The notes beneath the pieces are model-generated. The model saw only the letters and a list, made by a program, of their open reading frames with translations. It was not told the DNA's origin and made no database searches. Position numbers and translations under genes: made by a program. Below, piece by piece: positions 13,932-26,250 of a stretch of 49,452 bases of DNA (position 1 is the first letter of the stretch; every line of letters starts with the position of its first letter). The stretch comes from Mycobacterium asiaticum (GTDB taxonomy: Bacteria > Actinomycetota > Actinomycetes > Mycobacteriales > Mycobacteriaceae), in assembly GCF_001668675.1 (NCBI RefSeq), contig NZ_LZKQ01000186.1:1-49452 (forward strand), read 5' to 3'.

Positions 13932-15004
13932 GTCGCCTGTTGCAGCCGAGATTGTTTGTCCGCCTCGCTCAGCGCATCGAAGAGGGCATCCAGATCGCCG
14001 TCGAGCACCTGGTCGAGGTTGTGCGACTTGAAGCCGATCCGGTGATCGGTGATCCGGTTCTCCGGGAAGTTGTAGGTCCGGATGCGTTCGCTGCGGTCCA
14101 CCGTGCGGATCTGGCTGGCGCGGTCGGCCGAGGCGTCGGCGAGGGCCTGCTCCTCGGCCAGCACCTGCAGACGCGCAGCCAGCACCTGCAACGCGCGGGT
14201 CTTGTTCTGCAGCTGCGACCGCTCGTTCTGGCAGGTGACCACGATCCCGGTGGGCAGGTGGGTGATTCGCACCGCGGAGTCGGTGGTGTTCACACCCTGG
14301 CCACCCTTGCCCGACGAGCGGTAGACGTCGATGCGCAGATCCGATTCGTCGATCTGCACCTCGCCCACCTCTTCGGGCTCCGGGTAAACCAGCACACCGG
14401 CAGCCGAAGTATGCACGCGCCCTTGGGATTCCGTGACCGGCACGCGTTGCACGCGGTGCACACCGCCCTCGAATTTCATCCGCGACCAGACCCCGTCGGC
14501 CGAGTCGCCTTTACTCGCAATGGCCAGCGTCGCGTCCTTGTAGCCGCCCAGGTCCGAAGTGGTCTCACCCAGCACCGTCACCGTCCAGCCGTGCCGCTCG
14601 GCATAGCGGATGTACATCCGGGCCAGATCGGCGGCGAACAACGCCGACTCCTCGCCACCCTCGCCGGATTTCACTTCCAGCAGGATGTCGTCGGGGTCGT
14701 GCGGGTCGCGCGGGGCCAGCATGTCGGTGAGCTGGGTGTCCAGCTCGGCGACCCGGGCCTCGAGCTCGGTGACCTCCTCGGCGAACGAGTCGTCATCGAC
14801 GGCCAGCTCACGCGCAGTCTCCAGGTCTTCGCGCGCCGACACCAGTTTGCGGTGGGTGGCGACGATCGGGGCCAGCCGGGCGAATCGACGCCCCGCTTTG
14901 CGGGCTTCGTCGGGCCTGCTGTGCAGTTCGGGATCGGCCAGGGCGCGTTCGAGCTCCGCATGCTCGGCGAGCAGGACGTCAATCGTCTGCACCGGCTGCG
15001 TCAT
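13928..15004 (-). CDS. prfA: Peptide chain release factor 1
   Basis: A 358-residue RF1 that ends translation at UAA and UAG. The GGQ loop ([20 protein letters not shown], near residues 225-244) is the substrate of PrmC encoded next door. The anticodon-mimic region contains the PxT-type tripeptide within [18 protein letters not shown]. Its stop TGA overlaps the ATG of prmC. The sequence [22 protein letters not shown] is the expected mycobacterial start. Confidence 0.97.
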   Translation of the reverse strand: MTQPVQTIDVLLAEHAELERALADPELHSRPDEARKAGRRFARLAPIVATHRKLVSAREDLETARELAVDDDSFAEEVTELEARVAELDTQLTDMLAPRDPHDPDDILLEVKSGEGGEESALFAADLARMYIRYAERHGWTVTVLGETTSDLGGYKDATLAIASKGDSADGVWSRMKFEGGVHRVQRVPVTESQGRVHTSAAGVLVYPEPEEVGEVQIDESDLRIDVYRSSGKGGQGVNTTDSAVRITHLPTGIVVTCQNERSQLQNKTRALQVLAARLQVLAEEQALADASADRASQIRTVDRSERIRTYNFPENRITDHRIGFKSHNLDQVLDGDLDALFDALSEADKQSRLQQAT

Positions 15005-15095
15005 GTCTCACCTCCCACTGCGAAGCTCTTACCCCAAACGCGAACCGACGCCCGGCCTGTGCGGATGATGCACAGTTCGGGCGTCGGAAAGCCAG

Positions 15096-15329
15096 CTACT
15101 TGTCCGCGGCGTCCGCTGCGGTCTTGCGCTTGCCGTAGCGCTTCTCGAAGCGGGCCACGCGGCCGCCACTGTCGAGGATCTTCTGCTTGCCGGTGTAGAA
15201 GGGGTGGCACTGCGAGCAGACCTCGGCCACAATCCGTCCGCCCGGCTTGGTGCTGCGGGTCTGGAACGAGTTCCCGCAACCGCAGACCACGGTGGTCTCC
15301 TCGTAGGCGGGATGAATGTCAGTTTTCAT
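15096..15329 (-). CDS. rpmE: 50S ribosomal protein L31, zinc-binding form
   Basis: A 77-residue large-subunit protein. Four cysteines arranged as C-x-C (CGCGNSF, residues 16-18) and C-x2-C (VCSQCHPF, 37-40) mark the zinc-containing C+ form, as opposed to the zinc-independent paralogue mycobacteria use under zinc limitation. The gene is between rho and prfA as in M. tuberculosis (Rv1298). About 90 bp separate it from prfA. Confidence 0.97.
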   Translation of the reverse strand: MKTDIHPAYEETTVVCGCGNSFQTRSTKPGGRIVAEVCSQCHPFYTGKQKILDSGGRVARFEKRYGKRKTAADAADK

Positions 15330-15377
15330 GCTGTCCTCTTCGTCGTCGAGCGCCCATTATGCCAGGTCAACTACTGT

Positions 15378-15395
15378 CTCCCAAAACAGCGGGAG
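15378..15395 (-). terminator. Weak hairpin between rho and rpmE
   Basis: CTCCC and GGGAG pair around an eight-base A-rich loop, 22 bp after the rho stop. On the minus strand no clean U-run follows, so it may be a processing or attenuating hairpin rather than a full terminator. Confidence 0.3.
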
Positions 15396-15416
15396 GCGCG
15401 CTGGTATTCCTGGGGA

Positions 15417-17339
15417 CTAATCGTTGTCCATGCTGCCCGGTGTCGTCTTGGACACCTGCACCAGGAACTCGTAGTTCGTCTTCGTCTTGCGCAGCTGCGA
15501 CATCAGCAGGTCGATGGCCTGGTGCGAGTCCAGACCCGACAGCACGCGGCGCAGCTTGTGCACGATGCCGAACTCGTCGGGCGAGAGCAACAGTTCGTCC
15601 TTGCGGGTACCCGAGGGGTTGACGTCGACGGCCGGGAACACCCGTCGCTCGGAGATCTTGCGGTCCAGCTTGAGCTCGGCGTTACCGGTGCCCTTGAACT
15701 CCTCGAAGATCACCGTGTCACCGGTGGATCCGGTCTCGACCATCGCGGTGGCGATGATGGTCAGCGACCCGCCTTCCTCGATGTTGCGCGCGGCGCCCAG
15801 GAAGCGCTTGGGCGGGTACAGCGCGGTGGAATCGACACCACCGGAAAGGATCCGGCCCGACGCGGGTGACGCGTTGTTGTAGGCGCGGCCCAGTCGGGTG
15901 ATCGAGTCCAGCAGCACCACAACGTCCTTGCCTTGCTCCACGAGCCGCTTGGCGCGCTCGATGGCCAGCTCGGCTGCCTGGGTGTGATCGGACGGCGGGC
16001 GGTCGAAGGTGGAGGCGATGACCTCACCCTTGACCGAACGCTGCATGTCGGTCACCTCTTCCGGGCGCTCGTCCACGAGCACGACCATGAGGTGGCATTC
16101 CGGGTTGTTACGGGTGATCGCGTTCGCGATGTCCTGCAGGATCGTGGTCTTACCGGCCTTGGGCGGCGACACGATCAGCGCACGCTGACCTTTACCGATC
16201 GGCATGATCAGGTCGATGACCCGGGTGGTCAGCCGGTCGGGCGTGGTCTCCAGCCGCAAGCGCTGGTTGGGGTACAGCGGCGTCAGCTTCTGGAAGTCGG
16301 GGCGCTTCTTGGCGTCTTCGACCGGTCCGCCGTTGACGCTGTCCAGGCGGACCAGCGGGTTGAACTTCTGGCGCTGGTTGGGCTGTTCGCCGTCCTTGGG
16401 CACCCGAACGGCGCCGGTCACGGCGTCACCGCGGCGCAGGCCGTTCTTGCGCACCATGTTCATCGACACGTAGACGTCGTGCGGGCCGGCCAGATAGCCG
16501 GACGTGCGCACGAAGGCGTAGTTGTCCAGCACATCGAGGATGCCGGCCACCGGTTGGACGACGTCGTCCTCGCGTAGTTCGGCTTCACCGCCGCCCTCGC
16601 CGGTCCGTTCACCACGGCGCCGGCGGTCGCGGAATCGCCGTCCGCGCCGGCCACCGCGGCCCTCACCGTCGTCGTCCTGCTGGTTCGAGCCGCCGCGCTG
16701 CTGCCCGCCGCCCTGCTGGTCACCGCCCTGCTCGTTACCCGAGTCGGACGAGCGCTCTTCGGTCTTGGCGTCGCGCTCGTTGCGGCGCTCCCGGTCGCCT
16801 CGTTGCTGCTCATCGGGCTTGTCAGACTTGTCGGGCTTGCCGGCGCCCTCGGAGCTCTCACCCTTGCCCTGCTCGGCCGCACCGGCCTGCCGGTTGGCGC
16901 TCCGCCGTTCGCGGCGACGCGGCTCGTTGGGCGCGCTGTCCTGCGTGTCCTGCGCCGGAGATTCCGGGGTGGACTCGGCAGCGGACTGCGGTGCCTTTGA
17001 CTCCTGGGGGGGAGCCTCGGTTGCCGACGGCTCGTTCTGCGCCGGCGTGTCGGCCTTCACGGTCTCGGTGGCCGGAGCGTCACCGGACGGCTTGCCGTTG
17101 GTCTGTCCGCGAATCTCCTGGATCGCGGCAATAAGCTCGTTCTTCCGCATTCCGGACGTGCCCTTGACGCCGGCTTGGTTGGCCAGGGCGCGCAGTTCGG
17201 GCAGCACCATGGTGGCCAGTGAGCCCGTCGGCGCGTTGGATTTCGCCTCCGGGACATCGGAAGTAGGTGTGGTCACGGCGCCCGACAGATTTTCGGAATC
17301 GGTGCTTTCGCCAGCCGTGATGAGGTCCGTATCAGTCAC
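15417..17339 (-). CDS. rho: Transcription termination factor Rho with large disordered N-terminal insertion
   Basis: A 640-residue hexameric RNA helicase that terminates transcription. The N-terminal SAP-like helix bundle (LATMVLPELRALANQAGVKGTSGMRKNELIAAI from about residue 41) is followed by roughly 170 residues rich in Arg, Asp, Glu, Gln and Gly with repeated RRxRR and GGQQGG runs, the insertion typical of actinobacterial Rho. The RNA-binding and motor domains are intact, including Walker A PPKAGKTT and the VDERPEEVTDM segment. The 260 bp between this start and the thrB stop hold only the putative rho leader and promoter. Confidence 0.97.
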   Translation of the reverse strand: MTDTDLITAGESTDSENLSGAVTTPTSDVPEAKSNAPTGSLATMVLPELRALANQAGVKGTSGMRKNELIAAIQEIRGQTNGKPSGDAPATETVKADTPAQNEPSATEAPPQESKAPQSAAESTPESPAQDTQDSAPNEPRRRERRSANRQAGAAEQGKGESSEGAGKPDKSDKPDEQQRGDRERRNERDAKTEERSSDSGNEQGGDQQGGGQQRGGSNQQDDDGEGRGGRRGRRFRDRRRRGERTGEGGGEAELREDDVVQPVAGILDVLDNYAFVRTSGYLAGPHDVYVSMNMVRKNGLRRGDAVTGAVRVPKDGEQPNQRQKFNPLVRLDSVNGGPVEDAKKRPDFQKLTPLYPNQRLRLETTPDRLTTRVIDLIMPIGKGQRALIVSPPKAGKTTILQDIANAITRNNPECHLMVVLVDERPEEVTDMQRSVKGEVIASTFDRPPSDHTQAAELAIERAKRLVEQGKDVVVLLDSITRLGRAYNNASPASGRILSGGVDSTALYPPKRFLGAARNIEEGGSLTIIATAMVETGSTGDTVIFEEFKGTGNAELKLDRKISERRVFPAVDVNPSGTRKDELLLSPDEFGIVHKLRRVLSGLDSHQAIDLLMSQLRKTKTNYEFLVQVSKTTPGSMDND

Positions 17340-17554
17340 GGATTTCCTTTCTTGCCCCGCTGATCACATCAATCGGGGATTTCTGCATTGGACAGGCAAC
17401 CAGGCGATTCGCCGAGTGCGCCCAATAATCGACTCTGAAACGATGGTCGCCAGGATCTGCGACGAAGTCCGAGAAGAATTGGTGTTTGTCCTAGCGTCAA
17501 CGCAGTATGGATGCAGATGCAGATGCTGCAATTGCTGGACGGGTCCGAGGATAA

Positions 17555-17570
17555 CCCGCTTCCTGGCGGG
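17555..17570 (-). terminator. Hairpin just downstream of thrB
   Basis: CCCGC and GCGGG pair around a six-base loop (ttcctg), 30-45 bp past the thrB stop and upstream of rho. A stem without a U-tract is common for mycobacterial terminators. It would close the hom-thrC-thrB transcript and leave rho with its own promoter, but only symmetry supports this. Confidence 0.4.
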
Positions 17571-17599
17571 AAGCAAGCAACCCACCGGCAGGCTGTGGA

Positions 17600-19631
<2,032 letters not shown>

Positions 19632-19635
<4 letters not shown>

Positions 19636-20957
19636 AGGTCGGTTCCTTCCAGTCGCAGCACGCTTTCCACGCCCTGCACGACGTCCAGGTCAGCCAGCGC
19701 GTCAACGGTTTCCGACAGCGCAGCGTCGGTTGCCTGGTGGGTGACCACGACGATTCGGGCGCCCACGCGTTGGCCGCCCTGGTCCACCACGCCTTCCTGG
19801 CGGACCTCGGCGATGCTCACCTCGCGTTTGCCGAATTCGGCTGCCACCGCGGACAACACGCCGGGCTTGTCGGCGACGTTCATGCTGACGTAGTAGCGGG
19901 TCGCGATGAAACCCATTGGCGCGATGGGCAGTTGGGCGTACTTCGATTCGCGGGGGCCCCGGCTGCCCAGCACCCGGTTGCGCGCAGCCATCACCAGGTC
20001 GCCGGTCACCGCTGACGCGGTGGGCGCGCCACCCGCGCCCTGGCCGTAGAACATCAGCCGGCCGGCCGCCGCGGCCTCGACCACAACCGCGTTGAAAGCG
20101 CCGTTGACCGAGGCGAGCGGATGCGACAACGGCACCAGGGCCGGGTAGACGCGGGCTGAAACCCGTTGTTGGCCTTCGTCTGTGGTGATGCGTTCGCAGA
20201 TGGACAGCAGCTTGATGGTGCATCCCAGCGACTTGGCGGACTCGAAGTCCTCAGGGGTGATCTTGGTGATGCCCTCGCGGTATACGTCGTCGGCGGTGAC
20301 CCGGGTGTGGAAGGCGATGGACGCCAGGATCGCCGCCTTGGCCGCCGCGTCATACCCTTCCACGTCGGCGGTCGGGTCGGCTTCGGCGTAGCCCAGCGCG
20401 CTCGCGTCGGCCAGGGCGGTGTCGTAATCGGCGCCGGTGCTGCCCATTTCGGACAGGATGTAGTTGGTGGTGCCGTTGACGATGCCTGCGACCCGCAGCA
20501 CCGTGTCGCCGGCCAGTGACTGGGTGAGCGGGCGGATGACCGGGATGGCACCGGCCACCGCGGCTTCGAAATACAGGTCGACGGCTTCGCTTTCTGCGGC
20601 TGCGGCCAATTCCCCGCTGGCGATGGACATCAACGCCTTGTTCGCGGTGACGACGGACTTGCCGTGCTTGAGAGCGGACAGGATGGCTTTGCGGGCGGGC
20701 TCGACCGGACCCATGACCTCGACGACGATGTCGACGTCGTCCCGCGAGACGAGTTCGTCGATGTCGTCGGTCAGCAGTTCCACCGGCACGCCGCGGTCCG
20801 CCGCGACGCGGCGCACTCCGATGCCGCGCAGCTTCAGCGGGGCGCCGATGCGCCCCGCCAGGTCGTCGGCGCTCTCGTTGATGATGCGCACGACTTCGCT
20901 ACCGACTACACCCAACCCGAGTACCGCTACACCAACGGCCTTTTCGTCACCGGCCAC
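19632..20957 (-). CDS. hom: Homoserine dehydrogenase
   Basis: A 441-residue NAD(P)H-dependent enzyme reducing aspartate semialdehyde to homoserine, the branch to threonine and methionine. It has an N-terminal Rossmann fold ([13 protein letters not shown], residues 8-20), the catalytic domain with [11 protein letters not shown], and a C-terminal ACT domain ([29 protein letters not shown]) that usually mediates threonine feedback inhibition. It follows lysA by 3 bp. In M. tuberculosis annotations it is often named thrA. Confidence 0.97.
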
Positions 20958-20960
20958 GGG

Positions 20961-22379
20961 TCACCTCACCTCCAAACTCAGCAGATCGTCGACGGTCTCG
21001 CGACGCAGGATCAAGCGGGATTTACCGCCGTGCACCGCTACCACGGCGGGACGGCAGATCATGTTGTAGCGGCTCGACAGCGAATAGCAGTAGGCGCCGG
21101 TGGCGGCCACCGCAATCAGATCGCCGGGCCGAATGTCGTCGGGCACCCAAGTGTCGCGCACGATGATGTCGCCGGTCTCGCAATGCTTCCCGACGAGGCG
21201 GGCCTGGGTGGCCGGCGCATCACTCACGCGCGACACCAGCCGCGCGTCGTACTGGGCGTCGTACAGCGCGGTGCGGATGTTGTCGCTCATGCCGCCGTCG
21301 ACGCTGACGTAGCGCCGGTGCGCGCTGGCACTCACGTCGACGTCCTTGACGGTGCCGACTTCGTACAGCGTGATGGTGCCCGGCCCGGCGATGGCGCGGC
21401 CGGGTTCGACCACCAGCTTCGGCGTCGGGAGCCCGGCGGCGGCCGATTCGTTGCTGACGATGGCGCTCAGCTTGGCCGCCAGCTCGGCGATCGGTGGCGG
21501 ATCGTCGGCCGCCAGATACGAGATGCCCAGTCCCCCACCGAGATCGACGGTGGAAACTTGCGCGGTCTTGTCGACGCCGAATTCTTCGACGATCTGGCCC
21601 AGCAGCCCGATGACCCGGTGCGCGGCGATCTCGAATCCCGCGACGTCGAAGATCTGCGAACCGATGTGGCTGTGCAGACCGACCAGCCGCAGGTGGTCGG
21701 CGGCGAACACCTGACGCACCGCGGCCATCGCCGCGCCGCTGGCCACCGATAACCCGAACTTCTGGTCTTCGTGGGCGGTCGAGATGAACTCGTGGGTGTG
21801 AGCCTCCACGCCGACCGTCAGACGTACCAGGACGTCCTGGACGATGCCGGCCTCGGCCGCGATGGCGTCTAGCCGCTCGATCTCGAGCATGGAGTCCACA
21901 ACGACATGCCCAACACCGGCTTTCACGGCTGCGGTGAGCTCGGCCACCGATTTGTTGTTGCCGTGCAACGTGATTCGCTCGGGCGGGAAGTTCGCGTGCA
22001 GCGCGACCGCCAGCTCGCCGCCGGTGCAGACGTCTAGTGAGAGACCTTCCTGCTCGATCCACCGGGCGATCTCGCTGCACAGGAAGGCTTTCGCCGCGTA
22101 GTGCACGTGGACGCCGCCGCCGAACGCGGCGGCCGTCTCCTGGCAGCGCGAGCGGAAATCGTCCTCGTCGATGACGAACAGCGGCGTCCCGTACTCGGCG
22201 GCCAGGTCGGTGAGCTTCACACCGGCGATTTCCGCAACCCCGGCCTCGTCACGAACGGTGTTGCGCGGCCAGACATTCGGCGCCAACCGCAGTAGCTCCT
22301 CGGCTGACTGCGGGCGGGGCGGTCCGCTGACGTGCCGGGCGTCCTCGGCGTGGCGAGGTCCGGCGGGATGGACGTTCAC
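20961..22379 (-). CDS. lysA: Diaminopimelate decarboxylase
   Basis: A PLP fold-III enzyme that makes lysine from meso-diaminopimelate. The PLP lysine is in HYAAKAFLC, the glycine-rich phosphate loop in [11 protein letters not shown], and the active-site Cys/Asp region in GKHCETGD. I chose the GTG at 22379 (protein [15 protein letters not shown] after the start), which overlaps the argS stop as GTGA and gives 472 residues; a longer open frame to 22448 only runs into argS. The unit argS-lysA-hom-thrC-thrB is tightly packed. Confidence 0.95.
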   Translation of the reverse strand: MNVHPAGPRHAEDARHVSGPPRPQSAEELLRLAPNVWPRNTVRDEAGVAEIAGVKLTDLAAEYGTPLFVIDEDDFRSRCQETAAAFGGGVHVHYAAKAFLCSEIARWIEQEGLSLDVCTGGELAVALHANFPPERITLHGNNKSVAELTAAVKAGVGHVVVDSMLEIERLDAIAAEAGIVQDVLVRLTVGVEAHTHEFISTAHEDQKFGLSVASGAAMAAVRQVFAADHLRLVGLHSHIGSQIFDVAGFEIAAHRVIGLLGQIVEEFGVDKTAQVSTVDLGGGLGISYLAADDPPPIAELAAKLSAIVSNESAAAGLPTPKLVVEPGRAIAGPGTITLYEVGTVKDVDVSASAHRRYVSVDGGMSDNIRTALYDAQYDARLVSRVSDAPATQARLVGKHCETGDIIVRDTWVPDDIRPGDLIAVAATGAYCYSLSSRYNMICRPAVVAVHGGKSRLILRRETVDDLLSLEVR

Positions 22380-24028
22380 ATTCGCTCCGGGGCGGTGACT
22401 CCGAGGATGGCCAATCCGTTGGCAATGACCTGGCGGGTCGCCTGGCACAGCGCCAGCCGTGCGATGTGTAGGTCGGTGGGCTGCTCATCGCCTTGCGGGA
22501 GCACCCGACACGAGTCGTAGAACCGGTGGTAGTCGCCGGCGAGGTCTTCGAGGTAACGGCATACCCGGTGCGGTTCGCGCAGGGCCGCCGCGGTTTTGAG
22601 CACCCGGGGGAACTCGCCGATGGTGCGCAGCAGCGTGCCCTCTTTGTCGTGGCTGAGCAGCTCGAGGTGGCCGGTGTCGGGAATCAGGCCGAGTTCGGCG
22701 GCGTTGCGGGCCAGCGCCGAGAGCCGGGCGTGCGCGTATTGCACGTAGTAGACCGGGTTTTCGTTGGACGCCGAGGACCACAGCGCCAGGTCGATGTCGA
22801 TCGGGGTGTCCACCGAGGAGCGGATCAGGCTATAGCGGGCGGCGTCCACGCCGATGGCCTCGACCAGGTCGTCGAGGGTGATCACAGTGCCGGCCCGCTT
22901 GCTCATCCGGACCGGCTGGCCGTCGCGGACCAGGTTGACCATCTGGCCGATCAGTACCTCGACAGTGGCCGGGTCTTCACCGAACGCTGCCGCCGCAGCC
23001 TTGAGCCGTGCGATGTACCCGTGGTGGTCGGCGCCGAGCATGTAGATGCACAGGTCGAATCCGCGGGCCCGCTTGTCCAGGTAGTAGGCCAGGTCACCCG
23101 CGACGTAGGCCGGCTTGCCGTCGCTCTTGATCACGACGCGGTCTTTGTCGTCGCCAAAGGCGCTGCTGCGCAACCATGTTGCGCCGTCCTTCTCGTAGAT
23201 GTTGCCGGTCTCACGCAGTTTCGCGATGGCCTCGTCGACGCGGCCGCTGGTGTGCATCGAGTCTTCGTGGGTGTAGACGTCGAAATCGGTGCCGAATTCG
23301 TGCAGCGACTCCTTGATGTGAGCAAACATCAGGTCGACGCCGATCTCGCGGAAGGTCTCGCGCATTTCGGCGGGCGGCAGGCTCAGCGCGTCGGGTGATT
23401 TCTGCAACACCTGCGCGGCGATATCGCTGATGTAGGTGCCCGCATACCCGTCCTCCGGTGCGGGCTCACCCTTGGCCGCGGCAACCAGGGAGTCGGCGAA
23501 GCGGTCGATCTGTGCGCCGTGGTCGTTGAAGTAGTACTCCCGGACCACGTCGGCGCCCTGCGTGGTCAGGAGCCGGCCGAGTGCGTCACCGACGGCGGCC
23601 CAGCGGGTGCCGCCGATGTGGATGGGACCGGTGGGGTTGGCGGAGACGAACTCCAGGTTGACGTGGTGGCCCGCCAGCAGCTGGGAATGACCGAAGCCGT
23701 CGCCGGCGTCGATGACGTCGTTGACGATCTTGGCTTGGGCGGAAGTCTCCAGCCGCATGTTGATGAAGCCCGGTCCGGCCACCTCGGCACTGGCGATGCC
23801 GTCGGCCTTCGTCAACGCCTCGGCCAGCCATCCGGCCAGCTCACGGGGGTTGGCGCCGACCTTTTTGCCCAGCTGCAGGGCCAGGTTGGAGGCGTAATCG
23901 CCGTGCTCGGGGTTGCGCGGGCGTTCTACGGTGACCGTCTGAGGCAACGCGGACACGTCGAGGTCATGCTCGGCCAGCACCGCGGAGGCGGTGATTTTGA
24001 GCAGCTCGGCGAGGTCGGCGGGGGTCAC
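22376..24028 (-). CDS. argS: Arginyl-tRNA synthetase
   Basis: A 550-residue class I aminoacyl-tRNA synthetase. The HIGH-type motif is in [13 protein letters not shown], the KMSKS equivalent is [11 protein letters not shown], and the C-terminal DALR anticodon domain ends [13 protein letters not shown]. The GTG at 24028 ([16 protein letters not shown]) was chosen because it gives the usual length; the frame continues upstream to 24124 but without family similarity. It lies divergently next to a tRNA-Arg gene, so charging enzyme and a cognate tRNA are neighbours. Confidence 0.96.
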   Translation of the reverse strand: MTPADLAELLKITASAVLAEHDLDVSALPQTVTVERPRNPEHGDYASNLALQLGKKVGANPRELAGWLAEALTKADGIASAEVAGPGFINMRLETSAQAKIVNDVIDAGDGFGHSQLLAGHHVNLEFVSANPTGPIHIGGTRWAAVGDALGRLLTTQGADVVREYYFNDHGAQIDRFADSLVAAAKGEPAPEDGYAGTYISDIAAQVLQKSPDALSLPPAEMRETFREIGVDLMFAHIKESLHEFGTDFDVYTHEDSMHTSGRVDEAIAKLRETGNIYEKDGATWLRSSAFGDDKDRVVIKSDGKPAYVAGDLAYYLDKRARGFDLCIYMLGADHHGYIARLKAAAAAFGEDPATVEVLIGQMVNLVRDGQPVRMSKRAGTVITLDDLVEAIGVDAARYSLIRSSVDTPIDIDLALWSSASNENPVYYVQYAHARLSALARNAAELGLIPDTGHLELLSHDKEGTLLRTIGEFPRVLKTAAALREPHRVCRYLEDLAGDYHRFYDSCRVLPQGDEQPTDLHIARLALCQATRQVIANGLAILGVTAPERM

Positions 24029-24152
24029 GAGCGTCCATCCTATTGGCTGAGGGCCTCGCGCCCCGAATCCATTACCGGTGGTCGGATGATCACCCGGATG
24101 CGTTAGTCTGGCGGGGCTGTTCAAGCCCCATGGCGCAACGAGTAGTGAGTGC

Positions 24153-24225
24153 GCCCCCGTAGCTCAGGGGATAGAGCGTCTGCCTCCGGAGCAGAAGGCC
24201 GCAGGTTCGAATCCTGCCGGGGGCA
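24153..24225 (+). tRNA. tRNA-Arg (anticodon CCG)
   Basis: A complete 73-base cloverleaf without encoded CCA: acceptor stem GCCCCCG/CGGGGGC with discriminator A, D-arm GCTC-AGGGGATA-GAGC, anticodon stem TCTGC/GCAGA around CTCCGGA (anticodon CCG reading CGG), and T-arm GCAGG-TTCGAAT-CCTGC. Its 3' half doubles as the left attachment site of the integrated element, and integration restored the full tRNA sequence at this end. Confidence 0.97.
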
Positions 24226-24226
24226 C
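24198..24226 (+). repeat. attL, tRNA-side attachment core (29 bp)
   Basis: The sequence begins GCCGCAGGTTCGAATCC and covers the end of the variable loop, the T-arm and the 3' acceptor strand of tRNA-Arg plus one base. It is identical over 29 bp to 37156-37184 and diverges immediately on both sides. Confidence 0.92.
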
Positions 24227-24400
24227 CCATATCACCGCAGCTCAGAGGTGGTTTTAGCGAACCTCTCGCGAATTTGTCTGATCCGCGTCTGATGCGTGCC
24301 TGCTCCGCTCGTTTGCTGGGCTCGCGCAGCTTGTCCGCGCCCACTGAGCCTCCGCGCGCTTGCCACCACGTGAATAGCGCATGGGGCATTTGGCACTAAC

Positions 24401-24436
24401 ATACCGGTATATTGATAGGTGCCAACCCCGGTTGGC
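24401..24436. promoter_or_regulatory. Two palindromes upstream of the first HTH gene
   Basis: ATACCGGTAT (24401-24410) is a perfect 10-bp palindrome and GCCAACC-CC-GGTTGGC (24421-24436) a perfect 7-bp inverted repeat, 10 bp apart. They lie between attL and the HTH/excisionase gene, the place expected for excisionase or repressor binding. A TATAAA about 35 bp further could be a -10 element. The 24227-24512 gap shows no coding potential. Confidence 0.45.
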
Positions 24437-24512
24437 GACAGACATAGACACTGATGGCGGCTCAGTATAAACGCACCTGAATTGCAGTCGAATTCTTCTG
24501 AGAAGGTGTCTC

Positions 24513-24722
24513 TTGTCGCGTCTCGATTCCGCCACAGTTTCCACACACACGCCCCGTTGGCTTTCCACGTCGCAAGCCGCCGAATATCTCGGCGTATCAG
24601 TCAACACGGTTCGTAATTACATTGCAGATGGACGCCTAAAAGTTCATCGGATGGGACCGAAGTTACTTAAATTCGACCGTGCCGAGCTTGATCGTTTCGT
24701 GGAGGGCAAGGCCAGGCGGTAA
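24513..24722 (+). CDS. Excisionase-like MerR-type HTH DNA-binding protein
   Basis: A 69-residue protein almost entirely made of one winged-helix domain of the MerR/excisionase type: WLSTSQAAEYLGVSVNTVRNYIADGRLKVHRMGPKLLKFDRAELDRFVEG (listed here in parts: helix-turn-helix near residues 18-37, wing near 40-52). The start is TTG at 24513 with AGAAGG eight bases upstream. Location just inside attL fits a recombination directionality factor, although a regulator is equally possible. It is paralogous to the HTH protein at 30293. Confidence 0.8.
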   Translation: MSRLDSATVSTHTPRWLSTSQAAEYLGVSVNTVRNYIADGRLKVHRMGPKLLKFDRAELDRFVEGKARR

Positions 24723-24808
24723 GCGCAATATCGGCACTCTGGCCTGCAGTAACGACGGGCAACCCCCTAGGGAGCGGGTAGACGACGCGTGTTGTTCGCG
24801 GCGCGGAA

Positions 24809-25432
24809 ATGCAATATCTGGGAGAATTGAGAGCTATGGGAGCACGTATTCCGACCGGTCCTAATGCGCTGGCATTACGCTGCGATGAGTGCGACAAACG
24901 GGTTAGAAGCGATGGATACATCAAGCTTAATCGCGAGGCCGTGGCGCGGAGTGCAATTGCGGTCGGCGATCAGGAAGCAATTAGCCCCGCTACTCTGCGC
25001 GTTTACTGGAAGATCTTGCATCCCGACTGCGATGCCGACGCCAAGCCGAATGATTTTCGAATCTCAGCGCGAAAAATACCCACAGAAAGCGACCTACTGC
25101 AATGCACGGCGTGGCTTCTGCGCAATCAACCCGAGTTGATCGCCGCAAGTAACTGGCACGGGTTGATCGGTCGCGTCTTAGCCGACACCCAAGAGCATGC
25201 GGATCGGCTCGCTAGTCCCGGACGCACCGAAGCCAACGAAGCTAGAAAGCACCGCGCCGAGAGGCGCAAACGAGAACTAGACGACAACCCCGACGATCCA
25301 CGACACGGCACAGTCACCGGCTATCAATACGGCTGCAAGTGTGACCGCTGCAAAGCCGCCAACGCGGAGCAATCGCGGCGAGACCGCGCCAACCGCAACG
25401 GACACAACGACCGCGAATTGATTTCAACATGA
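24809..25432 (+). CDS. Hypothetical element protein with C-terminal zinc-knuckle-like motif
   Basis: A 207-residue protein without a family I can name. A cysteine pair occurs early (LRCDECDKRV, about residues 26-35) and a C-terminal motif HGTVTGYQYGCKCDRCKAANAEQ has the spacing C-x-C-x2-C; that HGT...GY...C.C..C pattern recurs in actinobacterial phage proteins. The C-terminal half is very basic. The ATG at 24809 is used; ATG at 24836 with GGGAG upstream is an alternative. Its stop overlaps the next ATG (ATGA at 25429). Confidence 0.6.
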   Translation: MQYLGELRAMGARIPTGPNALALRCDECDKRVRSDGYIKLNREAVARSAIAVGDQEAISPATLRVYWKILHPDCDADAKPNDFRISARKIPTESDLLQCTAWLLRNQPELIAASNWHGLIGRVLADTQEHADRLASPGRTEANEARKHRAERRKRELDDNPDDPRHGTVTGYQYGCKCDRCKAANAEQSRRDRANRNGHNDRELIST

Positions 25433-26250
25433 CGACCGAAGCGACGACGCCCCACACGACAGCCACAAAAACAGCGAAGGTTCCCGCGAAATGGTCCGAA
25501 GACTGGTGGGCCACCGTGGCAAGTCCGACGACACAGCGTTGCACCGCGCACAGCTCGCGCACCGGCCAACGCTGCGGGAAAGCTGCGATGGACGGCCAAC
25601 GGGTCTGTGGCTCTCACGGTGGTCGTGCTCCCCAGGCCAAGCGCGCAGCGCGCAAGCGTCTTGAGGAAGCCGCTGACCGGATGGCCCGCGAATTGCTCAA
25701 GATGGCAACCGACGGCAACGTGCCCGAACACGTTCGAATCAACGCGATCAAAGACGCCTTGGACCGTGCCGGAGTCTCGGCGAGAACCGCTGTCGATGTT
25801 GAAGTCACGGCCAAGCCGTACGAACGCATGTTGGACAGCGCGAGCCTTGTTGGCGGCAGCCGCGCCGAATGGCGCCGCTCCCAAGGCATTCCCGACGATC
25901 CACCGAAAGCGTTGCCGGTCACCGACCCAACGCAACCGATGGACGCCGAAGTGATCGACGTAGAACCAGACCAAACGGACTGCGATTCGCCCGTAGCGCC
26001 GGGTTACGGCAACGGTCGATCTAACTCACCAGACGGCGACGAAGCGCAGTCAGGCGAGCGTCCACCGCTTTACGATCCGTTAGCCGACACGCTGAGCCCG
26101 TTCGGAGCGACCGACCCGCCACCTGACGAACTTCTGACGCTCGATGAAGCCGTGATCCGTGCGGCTCGCATCAACAACATGGGCGCTGCCGGTCACGCAC
26201 GCTTGCACCGACCGCAGCGAGCGTTACCGCGTGGCGTTAGTTCTCGATGA
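25429..26250 (+). CDS. HGG-motif protein, possible small-terminase-like DNA-binding protein
   Basis: A 273-residue protein. Residues 38-66 hold C-x10-C-x10-C-x2-H followed by GGRAPQAKRAARKR, the cysteine-plus-HGG module widespread in actinophage and prophage proteins and sometimes annotated as small terminase subunit. Residues 70-120 look helical, then comes an acidic, Pro-rich tail with low complexity. No large terminase follows. The very C-terminus (GHARLHRPQRALPRG) is basic and may follow a frameshift. It overlaps the upstream gene by 4 bp and the convergent gene at 26237 by 14 bp. Confidence 0.6.
   Translation: MTTEATTPHTTATKTAKVPAKWSEDWWATVASPTTQRCTAHSSRTGQRCGKAAMDGQRVCGSHGGRAPQAKRAARKRLEEAADRMARELLKMATDGNVPEHVRINAIKDALDRAGVSARTAVDVEVTAKPYERMLDSASLVGGSRAEWRRSQGIPDDPPKALPVTDPTQPMDAEVIDVEPDQTDCDSPVAPGYGNGRSNSPDGDEAQSGERPPLYDPLADTLSPFGATDPPPDELLTLDEAVIRAARINNMGAAGHARLHRPQRALPRGVSSR

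Noticed and set aside
13297..14045. Plus-strand ORFs with repeated hydrophobic peptide [18 protein letters not shown]
   Set aside because: They are the antisense reading of the 54-bp array and of prmC/prfA; the repeat only looks like membrane helices by chance.
24090..24607. Minus-strand ORFs across tRNA-Arg and attL
   Set aside because: They pass through the tRNA gene, a common false ORF produced by tRNA sequence, and have no ribosome site.
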